Notes under the pieces: generated by a model
What the model was told of the DNA's origin: nothing
The model's database searches: none
The model's input: the letters and a program-made list of their open reading frames with translations, nothing else
Position numbers and translations under genes: made by a program
Part shown: positions 25,201 through 36,566 of the stretch, one piece after another
Layout: each line of letters opens with the position of its first letter
How positions within the stretch are numbered: the stretch's first letter is position 1
Assembly: GCA_019787685.1 (NCBI GenBank)
Contig: JAHNUO010000037.1
Coordinates: 186,001 to 250,000, forward strand
Reading direction: 5' to 3'
Origin: Chiua virens
Taxonomy: Eukaryota; Basidiomycota; Agaricomycetes; Boletales; Boletaceae
DNA: 64,000 bases

Positions 25201-27574
25201 CCACTTCGCGATTTGCTCATTCAGGGTGGCGACCGCACGATCTCGGTCCTTTCCAACTGATGACATGGCCGCGAGCTGCTCGCGGAGAGAGCCGAGTTCT
25301 GCTGACCGACTTTTGTCATGTTGCTCGAGTTCGATGATGCGTGAAGAGGAGGTAGACTGCTGGTTCTCTAAGGACGCGATTTTCTCACGTGCCGTGGCGA
25401 GATCCTGAGCTTTGGTGCTATTCGAACGCTCCAACTCCTCGAGCTCGGAGGCGAACGCAGCTGACTCTGTCGTGTGGCGTCGCTGAGCATCGGCGATCTG
25501 AGTGATGGACGCAGCCAGGTTGGAACGGAGTTGCTCGAGGTCCCGATGCGCCGCACTCAGTTTCTCTGCCTTTGCAGCGTCTGTCCGTTTCCACTCCTCC
25601 ACCCGGGCGGTAAGCTCCGCTGAGGTCGCCACGTGACGCTCTTGGTTCGTGATCGAATCGCGGCGCAACTGCTCGAGGTCGTTGCAAGTGGCGATGAGTT
25701 CCTCTACTTGAGCAGCGACTTTGTGTTTCAACTGCTCGATTTCAGCGATGTGAGTGGCGATTATGCCATCTTTCTCTTCGATAGATGACAACGCGACCTG
25801 GAATCGATTACGGAGGGAGCTAAGTTTCTTAGCTAACTGCTGGGTTTTCTCTTGCGCTTCGGAGAGTTCCTTTGCTTTTGAGATGCCTGAGCAAGTCTAC
25901 TCCTCAAGAATGAACACGAACTTACCTAACTCCGCAGCATGGCGTTGTTCAAGGGCGATATCTAGACGGACCCGGTCAACGTCCCTAAGCGCAGCGTCAA
26001 GTTCCTCCATCTTCGCAACATCCAATTGCTTGCATTCCTTGATTTTGGCAGCGAGACTGGCAATCGTACGATCCTTGTCGTCGCCGCTCGAAGAAACGAC
26101 CTGGAGTCGCTCACGGATAGAGGTGAGCTCGGTCGACAGCATTTCATCTTGCTGCTGGAGCTTGGTGACGAGAGACGATGAGGTGGATAGGTCGTGCTGA
26201 AGTTGCTGAAGTTGCTCGTGAACGGCGGCGAGCTCCTTTGCTTTAGTGGCCTCTGAAAGCCCACACTCTTCGACTTGGGAGATGAGCTTCATTGATTCCG
26301 CTTCGTGATGTTGCCTGTCTTTCAGAGCCTGATCTGCAGACGCGGTTAGGTCACGACAGAGCTGGTCAAGATCCTTGCGTAATGCGATGATTTCCTCGGC
26401 CTTGGCGTGGTCTGCTAGCTTCCAACAGTCAATCTGTTCGTTGAGGGAAGCGACCGTGTGATCCCTGTTCTCACTCAGCGACGAGATGGCTGCTAGCTGC
26501 TTGCGTAAAGAATCGAGCTCCATCGACTGTGTCTTGTCGTGCTGCTCGAGCTCAATGATGCGTGAAGACGCTGTGGCCAGCTCGTGCTGGAACTCGGTGA
26601 TATTCGCACGCGCACTGGCAAGCTCTTTTGATTTGACAGCGTCTGAACATTCCCACTCCTTGAGACCGTTGCGCGCGGAAGTGAGTTCTTGCGCTGTAAT
26701 ACGTAGCTCGGAGGATGCAGCATCAAGTTCGCCACGAAGCCGCTCAAGGTCTTTGGAAGTCGTCTCAAGCTCCCCAATTTTGGTGGCACCCAACCGCTTC
26801 CATTCCTCGACCTCGGACGCGAGAGAGGATACATCTTGGTGTTTGTGGGTCAACTCGTCCCGAAGCTGGTCACGTAGAGAACCGAGTTCTCCGTTTTCTT
26901 CGCGCATGGCAAGAATTGTACGATCCCTTTCATCAATCACGGATGCCTTGGCTTGGAGTTCATTGCGCGCTAAGGCGAGTTCGTGCTCAAGTTTTTCAAT
27001 CTGAATGGACGCGATGGAAAGGTCTGGGCTAGCACGGTTCCACTGCTCAACGTCATCTTCAAGGGACCCGTTATTCGTGAATTGAGTATCGTCAGGTTGG
27101 GGTCTCCGGGGAAGGTTCCTTTCTCGATAGAATGACGTCTTCCTCTGAACTCCTACTTCAGCCAGTGACCCCCACTCGCGTCGCTGTTGGCGGAGAGTAG
27201 TTGGAAAGGAAATGGAGGGTCCGTCTTGCTCCCCGACTGGGGTAATGGTCCGCTCATATCGCTATTGGAGAACGATTCTCATCAGCCAACATTCCACCGG
27301 AATCCATGTCTCGTTACCTCATCGATGTGAACCTCGGCTTCTTCTATCGGTATCTTGGTAGCACTCGTGGATTCAGAATCGTGATTTAGATCGAGTGTTG
27401 ACTGTTCTGTAGTTTCCGGTGGTGCTGGCTGACGCTGGAAAGTGGATTAGAATATTGTCCTTATCCACGATGTGCCTGTTCGCATACCTGGTAAGCTTTT
27501 CTTGGTTGTTTCGATTCCCCGTCAAACGTGTCGCCCAGGGACGACGAAGGAAACAGGGACGTGAGGCGGAGCAT
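19252..27574 (-). CDS. giant coiled-coil protein with new C-terminal domain (family member 2)
   Basis: The spliced protein is about 2,600 residues. It starts MLRLTSLFPSSSLGDTF, followed by a polar segment (RQPAPPETTEQS, then VGEQDGPSISFPTTLRQ). About 2,100 residues of coiled coil come next, in a 28-35 residue rhythm such as QIEHWKLADGAKVEELIVARQDLGQLR and SSSRITELEQHD. It ends in the shared domain: FVTSADNYADTVIIQALQKL, LYLQIAFQAYL, WIISSWTLEK, VSGRWRSLTRAYI, EGLSDIVLVAG, STHLGLTKR and KVILESFLE. Introns are 27429-27488, 27262-27317, 25875-25925, 23776-23828, 23041-23091, 21746-21795, 20365-20410 and 19734-19785. The last six are all phase 1, so the five exons they enclose are each a multiple of three. 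The coiled coil resembles myosin-tail or golgin-like rods but matches no specific family; a scaffold or tether role is inference. Confidence 0.72.
22010..22843 (-). repeat. internal duplicated coding block, copy A
   Basis: This block of the giant coiled-coil gene closely matches 24706-25540, at an offset of about 2,697 bp. By eye long stretches are identical or differ at a few bases, for example the segment covering FAQLQQ...DVREQ and the one covering STSSSRIIE...ATAREK. Similarity breaks at about 22843, where the two copies run into different neighbours. Confidence 0.8.
24706..25540 (-). repeat. internal duplicated coding block, copy B
   Basis: Second copy of the block at 22010-22843. Immediately beyond it, 25530-25790 instead resembles 21390-21660, so the large exon 23829-25874 is a mosaic of the two exons that follow it in transcription order. 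That fits unequal crossing-over or gene conversion among the phase-1 exons. Confidence 0.8.
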
Positions 27575-29341
27575 ACCCGCAAACGTAACGGCGCCTGGAA
27601 GAGTGAGTATTACTAGGAAGCTTTTTGCAAGCGGAAGATTGGTGACGCACTCTATGCGACAAGAATATGTACAAACTATTGATCTACCGAGAACATTCTA
27701 GTGAGCAGGCTATATATCAGAAATATGGTTGATATCCACGCACGCAATCCCTGTGAATATGTGGTGGGAATATGGGCTGAGGGCTCGACATTGGCGCTAA
27801 TCGCAGGGTGGTGGTGAACCATTCATCATTGCATATCGAACCCCATACACGAGGCACTGAGTCTTCAACACGATGCTGATCAGATGTGGACTTGACAGGA
27901 AGTTTCCCTGTGATTATCTGCGAGCGCCTGGAGATAGCCACAGCCATATGTAGCAGGATTGCAAAACGAACCCCTGCCGAATAGCTCCCCGCCTAACCAG
28001 ACGTTTTCGATGTGACAACTCAGTGTGCCACTGTCAACCCAAGCATCCCCGCTCAGAGAATAGCTGGGAAGTGGGTTAAATGTTGGAATGAACCGTCATT
28101 CGAAAAAACAATGAATCACCTAAGTGACACTGACGCCTTCGGGCTGCGCCTCATGAAAGTCGCTGTGGCGCTTCACCTGGACGATAACAGCTAGTGACTC
28201 GGCAGAACTAGCATACCGTCACCACGTGTGTGCGAGATCTCCAGTGTGTTTGATGAGCTGCAAAAATTTAACACAAGGTTTGGTTCAAAGCCTCCGACGA
28301 GTCGCGAAAATGGAAGATCGAAAAAATCTGATCGAATCATACTTGCAGCATGTATTATTGACAATTCAACACAGCCCGCCAGGACGAGCGTCAAAAGGCT
28401 GTTCAGGAAGTGTGATTTGGCCGCGAAGCTGAACGCTCTGAATTCAATGAGAACTTCTAGAATCTATATGAGAGTCAGTTGTACCGGAACCCCCGGAAAC
28501 TTCCAGCAGTTCCACGCATAGAAGAAGCTCCTTACTCCGCCGCTCCTGACACAGCCGCAACAGAAAAGCCCACTGAGTCCCAACGTACAGCGGTATGGAA
28601 GTCCCTGGATGAGAGCTTCAAGTTTTGCAGGCTCGAAACCGCTGCCTATCCCGCCCCTTCACCTGTCCCTGTGTGTACTGATACTATCCTACTGGAGCCC
28701 GACCCCAATCCAATCCGATACGACGTCAGTAACGGGTAGTAGTGTAAGTATGGATCCGAGAATAGGCTTTACGCCCATGGTTCGGGCGTAAATGAATCTC
28801 AGGGTTTTGACACCACTGGCACCATGTAATTTCCTAAGATGATCTAAATGACACAGATGATTCCAAAATATTAAAAGGTACAAATCAATCCCTAGTATCG
28901 TACTAATCAGAGACAATGGATCCCTTCTGAACGGCTGGTTTCCTTGCTGTTACTGGCCCATCAGTGAAATATAACCTTGTTCGAACGTTTATGTAAACCT
29001 TGCCCGGTGACAGTGGATCCCGGCCGTATCCAATGTATCATGCCACCTTCCATCATCCATCAAGTTCATTTCCAACGGCTAGACTCAGCCTACGAGTATA
29101 CCGGTGGGCCGGGAGGGATTTGTCCCGACCAAGATATTAAATGAAGATAGGTAAGCGCATACTTGCTGCCCGTTCATCACGCTGAACCCTACATAGATAT
29201 CGAAGCATGTTCAGTATGTACTAGTTCTCACCACGGTGTTTTTTCTAGGGAAATACTGGCCACACAGGAAATTCGAGTCTACCACGTGGATGCCTCATTT
29301 TCTTATTGCTGTAGAATGGTCCGCCAGAGGGACGTGCTCAC
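27575..29341. other. divergent intergenic region
   Basis: About 1.8 kb separates the divergent starts of the giant coiled-coil gene and the Tle1-like hydrolase. Small plus-strand frames (28228-28521, 28479-28739) show no domain. Promoters of both genes are expected here, but no element was identified with confidence. Confidence 0.35.
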
Positions 29342-32300
29342 ATGAAGATGAGCCTTTTAAGCATGCTCGTCCCCATCCCTGTCGGACATTCGCCAGTCAG
29401 AATGTCACATCCAACACCTCCTTCAAATTCGTACCGGTGTGAAACCTGCCAAAGTAGATCCGCCTACCAAAGAAACCTGGTAGTCTTTATTGATGGGACG
29501 TCCAACAAACCCGGTGACGACAAGGTGACTTTTGCGTGCATCACGATGCTCCGTAGTTGATTAGTTTGTGGACAGGATACGAATGTCTGCAAATTGTCAG
29601 ACGACGTCGCGTCCTCCCTGGAAGACAGCTCTGAGGTCGAGCAGCAAACAGAATACTGGAAGGGCATAGGTGCACATTATACCAACAATTTATCTCTACC
29701 AAGCTGGGTGAGCAAGAAGATCACTAGCGGACTTGAAATGGCATTCGCTCGGTTCGTCGTCTTTATATGTTAACCAATTGGTCCTAAGTTATTACTATAG
29801 GAATGTCGCGGAGAATGTGAAGAAAGCGTACAGTTGGTTAGTACAACGATACCAGAAGGGAGATCAGATATACTTGTTTGGTACGCTCAGTTCGCGACCA
29901 GCTCTACCGGGTGGTAACTTTTGCAGGTTTCTCTCGAGGTGCATATCAAGTGCGGGCACTTGCGAGTATGATTCATGAGGTGAGCATGCATAGGATCGTC
30001 CTATTCCAGCCAGGCATTGAATCACGCTTATATAAATAGGTCGGTTTGGTGAAGACAGAAGGAAAGTGTGAAACGTCAGCATCTCCATCGCCGTGTCCTG
30101 GAAGTCTTACGACTCAACTTGTAATAGAGCCTATGAGCTTTACAGTTCTATCGATTTCTATAAGCCTCACGCACGGTCATCGATAACCCGATTCAAGACT
30201 GAGTCTTGTTGGCCGAGCGTGAGGGTCCATTTCATTGGGGTCTGGTGTGTCTATTATTTTAATCGTACTTCTGATGGTGCACTGAGCTGATTTGACCAGG
30301 GACACGGTATCATCTTTAGGTCTTATCAAAAAAGACGTACATGTCACTGCCTCCGCTTCGGTAACAAACGCGTGCCATTTCCGACACGCGCTTGCCCTCG
30401 ATGAACTTCGAGTAAAGTTCCTACCGGAGTACTTCGGGGAGATGAACGCTCATCATAGTAATGTACGAACTGCCAGACTCCCCGTCAGCGATGTTAAAGA
30501 AGTCTGGTTTGTGGGGAACCATTCTAATATGTGCGTTACATATCAAGTTATGCATGAGATGATCCTGATGCAGTAGGGTCCAGTGGCGGGTCCAATTTTG
30601 CACAGGATTCAACGGTAGCTTACCATGTGATGGAGAACTCCGGAACCTCCATCGGCCGCGCTGGTGACGTGCCACTTGAGTGGATAAAAAGAGAAGCCGC
30701 CGCTAATGGTTTAGTTTTCAAGTCACTGGCAAACGAGGCTGTCTGGTACCCGCAGGAAGTTGAGCTCGGTAGAAAGAAGTCAATGACATTTGGGTGGAAA
30801 ATTCTTGAAGTGTTTCCCATTCGTCACCAAGTGTCCTTCAGTGGCACTGGTAAACATAAGTGGAGGTAACATCATCTTCTCGTGTATTTGTTTTGATTTT
30901 GATTGTTTGTAGATGGCATCTGTGTCGTCCTCGATCAGTCATTCCTAGCCAGCAAATCCACCCTTCTGTTTTTTCTGCAGATGTATATACGCCCCGGGCC
31001 ACTTTAGGAAATGGCACCCGTAACTCGATCATTTTACGGAAACCCTCAGGCCGACTAGACACGACTGTACCATTGGATGAAAGAGCAAGGACAAATTTGT
31101 TGGAGGCACTGCTTAGAGATGAGCAAACGACGCTTGATTCTCTTGAAAAGGTGTTAATCCTTATTGATTCCAGTAAGTTGCATCCTCCGTCAACCCATCG
31201 TTCACTGACATTCGATACTTTAGTGAACTATGAAGCTCCAGATAACGGGGAGGCCCCACCAAAACCGAGGCCGCAGTGGAAATTATCAGGCTTCCAGGGT
31301 GGAGCTTTTGCCGAATATGCCCTCACCGTCATCAATGACGCGACTTGTAGGTTGTCATTCAGTCCTTGATGCCCCGCATTGATTCTGTACCTCCCCCGCA
31401 ATAGCTCAAGGTGATGTTTCCGAAGAGTCGCTGAACGGTGTAAGAAACACACTTTGCACCATTTTGCAGTCTTCTCCCGATCACCTAGAACTCACTCGAG
31501 CTCTCTATGTTCTGCGATTCTCGGCAAAACATTCAAAACTCCGACAGCGTTTTGTTGATGACGATGTGACTAGAGCTCTGATGGTTGCACTGGAACAGAC
31601 CGCCAAAAGTCCCAGGAAGATCTTATTCCCGCTCGTGATAGACAGTCTATGTTACTTCATTGCCGACGGTGCGTCATGATCAATACGGTGCAGCATATAA
31701 GTTTATCCTTTCTCAGAGAGATTAAGTCGCGGTGTCATCAACCGGTTTTATGCTACATCAGATGAGACCGAGACCACCCAAACAAGAATCTCGTTGGCAT
31801 TGGACGTGAAGGGTAATGGTGTGCTATTGGTCATGTACGCTGTTGATTCACATGCTCATCGTAGTACCCGTCCACTTGATGGCGACTCTCAAGATGATTG
31901 CTAGTCTTGCTCAACATCGCCCGGGTAAATGTCTTTTATACCGCTACCGTATCATTCATTCAACGCTTCGACAGACCTTTGCAATGAGTTCAGGCCCAAG
32001 CTTTACGAGCTAGCGAAAAGCGCGAGAGACGGGGTTGGTTCTGCGGCTGTAAAGGCTTTAGTTACAATGAACGCACAGCGTGAGTCGTAACTTTACTTCC
32101 GTAGTGCTTTCCTGATCAGTGGTGCGCACAAGAAGTTACCCAAGATGTCTACATCTGCAACACTCTAGGCTACCTCGATGACATTCTCCCTCCGTTAGAC
32201 GTTGAGATTGTTGGTTCCGTTTCATCAGACAACATTGCTGAGTTGCCTAGTATCCTTCAAGTCAATGGTAAGTACGACGCATCGCACGCATCCATGTTAT

Positions 32301-33483
32301 GGTTAATTTGTGTCCCACTCAGGGGCACTTAACGAGGACTTCATACGCGAACTTCTATCAACTGTCCAATCGCGCAATGTTCGTGAACGCATGGCAGCGA
32401 CCTTCACATTACTAAAACTGTGCAGAAGTGAGTTTCAGAGAGCCCTCGTTGACGTAGTTGAACATGGATGAGCTAGACGCGATGGTTCGGGAATTTTGCA
32501 CACGGAACGATGTACTGGACATTTTCGTGAAGCAACTGGAACGAAAAAAGACCTCACTGCTGGCGGCGTATGCGTTAAGGAAGTGCTTGGAGTACAGTAA
32601 GTCTAGGTTTCCCATTCGTTTGCGCATCACTCAACCAAGAGATGGACTAGATATGTGTACGTCCGACCACTGCTTGCGCGCGGCACCTGTTCTCGTCTCC
32701 ATGCTCGAGAAAAACTGGTTTGACGATGCAATTGGACGAGTGGAAGGCTGCGAGATTTTCCGTGGCCTCATGACGTCTGGTATGTATTTTTCAGCTCAAG
32801 CTTATGGTTTCGAACCTTGAATTAACAATGCCCTGGGTAGCCGACCTACGGAAAGACGTCATTGAATCTGACATCGTTCTCGCTCTGATAAGAATGCTCG
32901 CTGGTGGTGAACGCCATCAGACCCGCACGAGCTTGATATGCATCAATATCCTTGGTATGTTCGCTGGCCGTATTTGCATCTGCGTGATTACTTGACTTGT
33001 TCATACATGAACCAGATCAGAAGCCCCCACTCGATCTGAAACAATATGTGGGGGATAGCATCGCAAACTTGCAGGACCAGGACAAAGACGTTCGAATGAA
33101 AGGCGTCAAGGTCATTTCCGCACTGGCACAGACAGGTAGGACTTCGCATCATGCATTATCCATGGAAGAACCGCTGACGAATCTGCCAGCGGCCGGTGAG
33201 CGGGCGATAAAAGAACGCTTGAACAATATATTAGGAATTCTGTCCCAGGAATCTCGAACCCTATCACGTTCCCAAATAGTTGGTGTTCCTTCTGTATTAT
33301 ACAACTTGGCCAAGAATGGTGCGTTCGGTCCCACCTCTACATATGAGAAGTAGTGACTTTACACCTTTCAAACTAGAAACTCTCCGCGAGCTTATCAGAG
33401 ACTCTCAGGAGTTCACTGATTGGAAAAATCGCCGTCATAACAGCATTTCTGATCCCCAGCATCGAGCGACTCTGAGGAACTGA
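29342..33483 (+). CDS. Tle1-like (DUF2235) alpha/beta-hydrolase with helical-repeat C-terminus
   Basis: The N-terminal half shows the Tle1-like catalytic domain (DUF2235): NLVVFIDGTSNKPGDD near the start, the nucleophile elbow FGFSRGAYQVRALA (GxSxG form, catalytic Ser), VRVHFIGVWDTVSSLGL with a likely catalytic Asp, HFRHALALDELR, EVWFVGNHSN with a likely catalytic His, and PLEWIKREAAANGL. The domain is shared with bacterial type VI phospholipases and many fungal proteins. From about 31060 on, alpha-helical segments (SLEKVLILIDSS, LTRALYVLRFSAK, LLAAYALRKCLEY, VKVISALAQTG) suggest HEAT/ARM-like repeats, ending in SDPQHRATLRN. More than a dozen introns; 30072-30134 splices cleanly to give VKTEGKAYELYSS. 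Near 30530-30600 no GT-AG pair keeps frame between NHSN and GSSGGSNFAQ, so either the splice is unusual or there is a one-base lesion. Lipase activity is inferred; substrate unknown. Confidence 0.68.
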
Positions 33484-33779
33484 AGAATATATTAAGTAGT
33501 CATGGTGTACGTATCCCTAGATGCAGTCCGCGCAGTAACTTACTGAGGTACACATATCTAGCCTAGTTTCGTGCATCTAGCTAGTTTCAGGTTGTGTTGA
33601 CCACTGACCTGTTGAATATCTGCCTTCTGTACGGTGTCGCGACGTTTGTTGTATACATAACTTGGAGCCAATCAATTCGTTGTATTACTACTCGTGATGC
33701 GTGACGATCCGTCAACAGAGTACTATCATACACGAAACAAGACAATATTGGTCTGACTTCGGGGTGTGAATGGATGGAA
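33484..33779. other. intergenic after the hydrolase gene
   Basis: 3' flank of the Tle1-like gene. No feature was recognised. Confidence 0.3.
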
Positions 33780-34110
33780 GCGTAGTCGTCACGGCAGGAT
33801 TGTTGTCGACAACGAGCCGCTCACTGATATCGGTGCCAAGACTCGCCGCCCGCCAGAGACGTTTACGAAGGCCCGAGAGCAATGGCCGACGGACTGAAAG
33901 AGTTGATTTGGTGTGCAGATGCTATTAGTACTATATGGGAAGCAAGTTCCCATGAACTCGGCGAAGACAACTGGCAATGACTTGTTGGAGATGTCGGAGA
34001 ACTAGTGAAGAAGTGATCCACATCCACGCGTTGCACGAAGCCACGGCGTAAATATGATCGAGCAATTGAACTCGAGTATTTTACGTATGTAAAGTTATTG
34101 CTATGTTCCT
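33780..34110 (+). pseudogene. possible gene remnant with in-frame stops
   Basis: The plus strand can be read as IVVDNEPLTDIGAKTRRPPE, then ADGLKELIWCADAISTIWE and SHELGEDNWQ, followed by a stop, LVGDVGELVKK, another stop and, in a shifted frame, KPRRKYDRAIELEYF. The amphipathic, helix-like composition continuing past stops suggests the tail of a decayed gene rather than random sequence. No family is assigned, and a spliced functional exon set cannot be ruled out. Confidence 0.3.
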
Positions 34111-34262
34111 CGATATTGATCGAGGGTGAAAGTTGGTAAATATGTAACTATTACTTATAAGACATTAAATTTACTTAAGGAAAGCTGAGGTCGTTTGGTT
34201 CACAACCTAACGAACTGTCTATGGAGTCCAGCTCAGAAACTAAGTATACCGACACGAATGAG

Positions 34263-36566
34263 TCAGTGCCTCGATTCCTCCTCCACGACGAGAAATGATT
34301 CCAACAGGACTTTCGTCTTCAGGACTGTCATCCACTGTTTCTCTCCTTGATCCCACAACGTTCCCACAGGGACTTGTTTGCTTAACCCCAGGTGGGTTGC
34401 GCACAGGACTTTTCCCTCGACCACAACTTGACCGCCGTCCGTATCCTCCATGATGTTATCCACAAACTTCTCTCCAGGCTGAACTATGAAGATTTCATAG
34501 TCACTTGAGATAACATCGTCGAAGATCTTGTTGAGGCGTCCAGCAAGTTCCACGAGCGATACTATTTTCTCCCTGAAGCTAGACGTAATCTTCGATATGA
34601 TGTCAGATCGAGGAGCGGTACAACCTGTAACCAATAGGATGTCTGAAAGGTCTTTGATGATTCGCTTGATTAGGGATTCGGGGTGCGTGATGTAATTTTG
34701 ATTGATGTGGCCGCGCGTAAGCACACGCCAGCGACCAGAAACGGCTTGAGGTTCTATCAGACACGTCTCTTCTCGTGAGATAAAAGCAAACACTTCATTT
34801 TTAAGGCCCTCACCTGATTTACACACTCTTTCATATATACCAGCAATGAACGTGTTGCTTTGTGATCTAAGGGTCCACGAGGATATCGTCTGACAAAGTT
34901 CGGACGCGAGGTAAGCTTGGAATGCGATTTGGAGCAACATAGGGATTTCCTCCGACATTCCTGCTCCCAGGGCATCCACCAAGACATGACCAATGCGCTT
35001 TGAAAACCTCTGCGCGGTGGAGGCCAGTTCGTTCGCCGTGACGTTCCGGAACTTGAAGTCGTCCACCAGGCAGTCGGCCATATATGTCGTATTCTGCTGT
35101 AATTCCGCATTCAGTCTCTGAAGAGCTCGGATAACATCGAAGTCGGAAGATTTGTCCGCAGTATTAAGGAAACTGTTTGAGCTTTCTAGGTCTCTCGATT
35201 GGGCCTCGCAACGCTTCTGCATTTCGCGGAGCTCACACCGAAGCTCTTTGATTTCCTCCGACTCTCGAGCGGTTTGACTATGTATTGCTGAAACGCTCCT
35301 AACATCGGACTTCCGTTGATTACCCTGATCAGGAACGGGAGGGAGGCTCTTCTCTGGTACGTGGTGGAAACCTTTGTCTTCGGACGGTATGTTTTCCAAA
35401 GAGCGGGACCCGTTGAGAACCGAGCGGTCTAATGGGGACGGTGATGCTGGGACTACCCTTCGTGCAAACTGCTGCAGTATCTTTGAATATTTGGGCGTCT
35501 GGGAACGGTGGGTATGGAAAGGGGTTGCAAGAGTCGTTGCGCGCTTTGGGATAACGCGTGGCTGCAGCGTGGCATTCTGAAAGATAAAGCCTTAGTGTTG
35601 CGTCCGCCGTAAAAATAATCGCTTGCTACCTTAGATGTATCAGACACGTCGGCCGCCATTTGTACAACAACATCCGCGTCGCAGTGCTGCTGGATAGCAG
35701 TGTTGTCTCTGGATGTGGAAGCTACTGAAAAGAGGACATCATCGTTGACGATCGGGGTAGTGATTTTATCCTTTTCAAGCGCTGTCTGGCCGACTACCTG
35801 GACCTCGGGTGACGCGTGTCGCTCGTTTATGCGGGAATCTGGGTTCGGCTGCAGATAAAGATTTAAAAAAAATAAGATTGCATTCTTGCCCTCTGAGCAG
35901 GCTGGTTGACGTACCGTGGTATCCCCCACTTCCTCAGTCTTCTTCGATTCGCAGCTGCTAGATCTGTCAGGCTCAGCATACGCTACTCCGCTTTTCACAG
36001 GTAGAAAGCTCTACCTTGGCTGGGACCTTGGTTGCGAAGACTGATCTCGGCGTACGGAGGTGAAACGACGACCATATGTTTTCAGTGTCTTCCATCGGCG
36101 CTTGCTTTCTTTTACTCCAACGCTTGCGTCAGCGGGAGATGAACTTTGGGCCTGCTTTTCAATAGAGTTCGAGGACGGCGTATGACCAAAGTAGCGTGTC
36201 TGTACCTTGAGACAATCAGTTAAGTTATTGGATTCCCTTTCCGCTTCCCAACGCACATCAAAGGCAGTGTTGCTAGAACTGGGGACTACTACTCCTTCAC
36301 GATTAGCCGCGAGGTTCTCAGTTAGGTTGGGGATTCGGTCCTGTTTCATTGCATGCTGGATTACTGGGTTAACGTTAACTCCGGACAAGACACACGAGTC
36401 ATCTATCCCGAGTGCGTCGTCAGACGGGCACACATTGGACTGCAAGTATGTGAAGAGATACTCAGATGAGTTTGATCTTGCACTCTGCGCGAGCTCGTTG
36501 ACGTACGGTTATATCTATTGGTTTCTTTTTCTTCAATTTCTGGCCCACACGTTCGGTTGAAGCCAT
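34263..36566 (-). CDS. new-domain protein with long low-complexity N-terminus (family member 3)
   Basis: The start at 36566 (MASTERVGQKLKKKKPIDIT) splices into SNVCPSDDALGIDD. Further exons encode a polar, disordered region (about 350 residues) with a basic stretch (SKRRWKTLKTYGRRFTSVRR), reached through introns including a 65 nt one ending in CCTGACAG near 35970. A short coiled coil (ESEEIKELRCELREMQKRCE) leads into the shared domain: SFLNTADKSSDFDVIRALQRL, LLQIAFQAYL, TISSWTLRS, VSGRWRVLTRG, DLSDILLVTG, FIVQPGEKF, ATHLGLSK and KVLLESFL. The last intron, 34754-34813, is 60 nt and stop-free, so retained transcripts would stay in frame. The MASTERV start is the first ATG reached by in-frame splicing. 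Family function unknown; its neighbours are the Tle1-like hydrolase and Hsp70-like copy 2. Confidence 0.68.
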
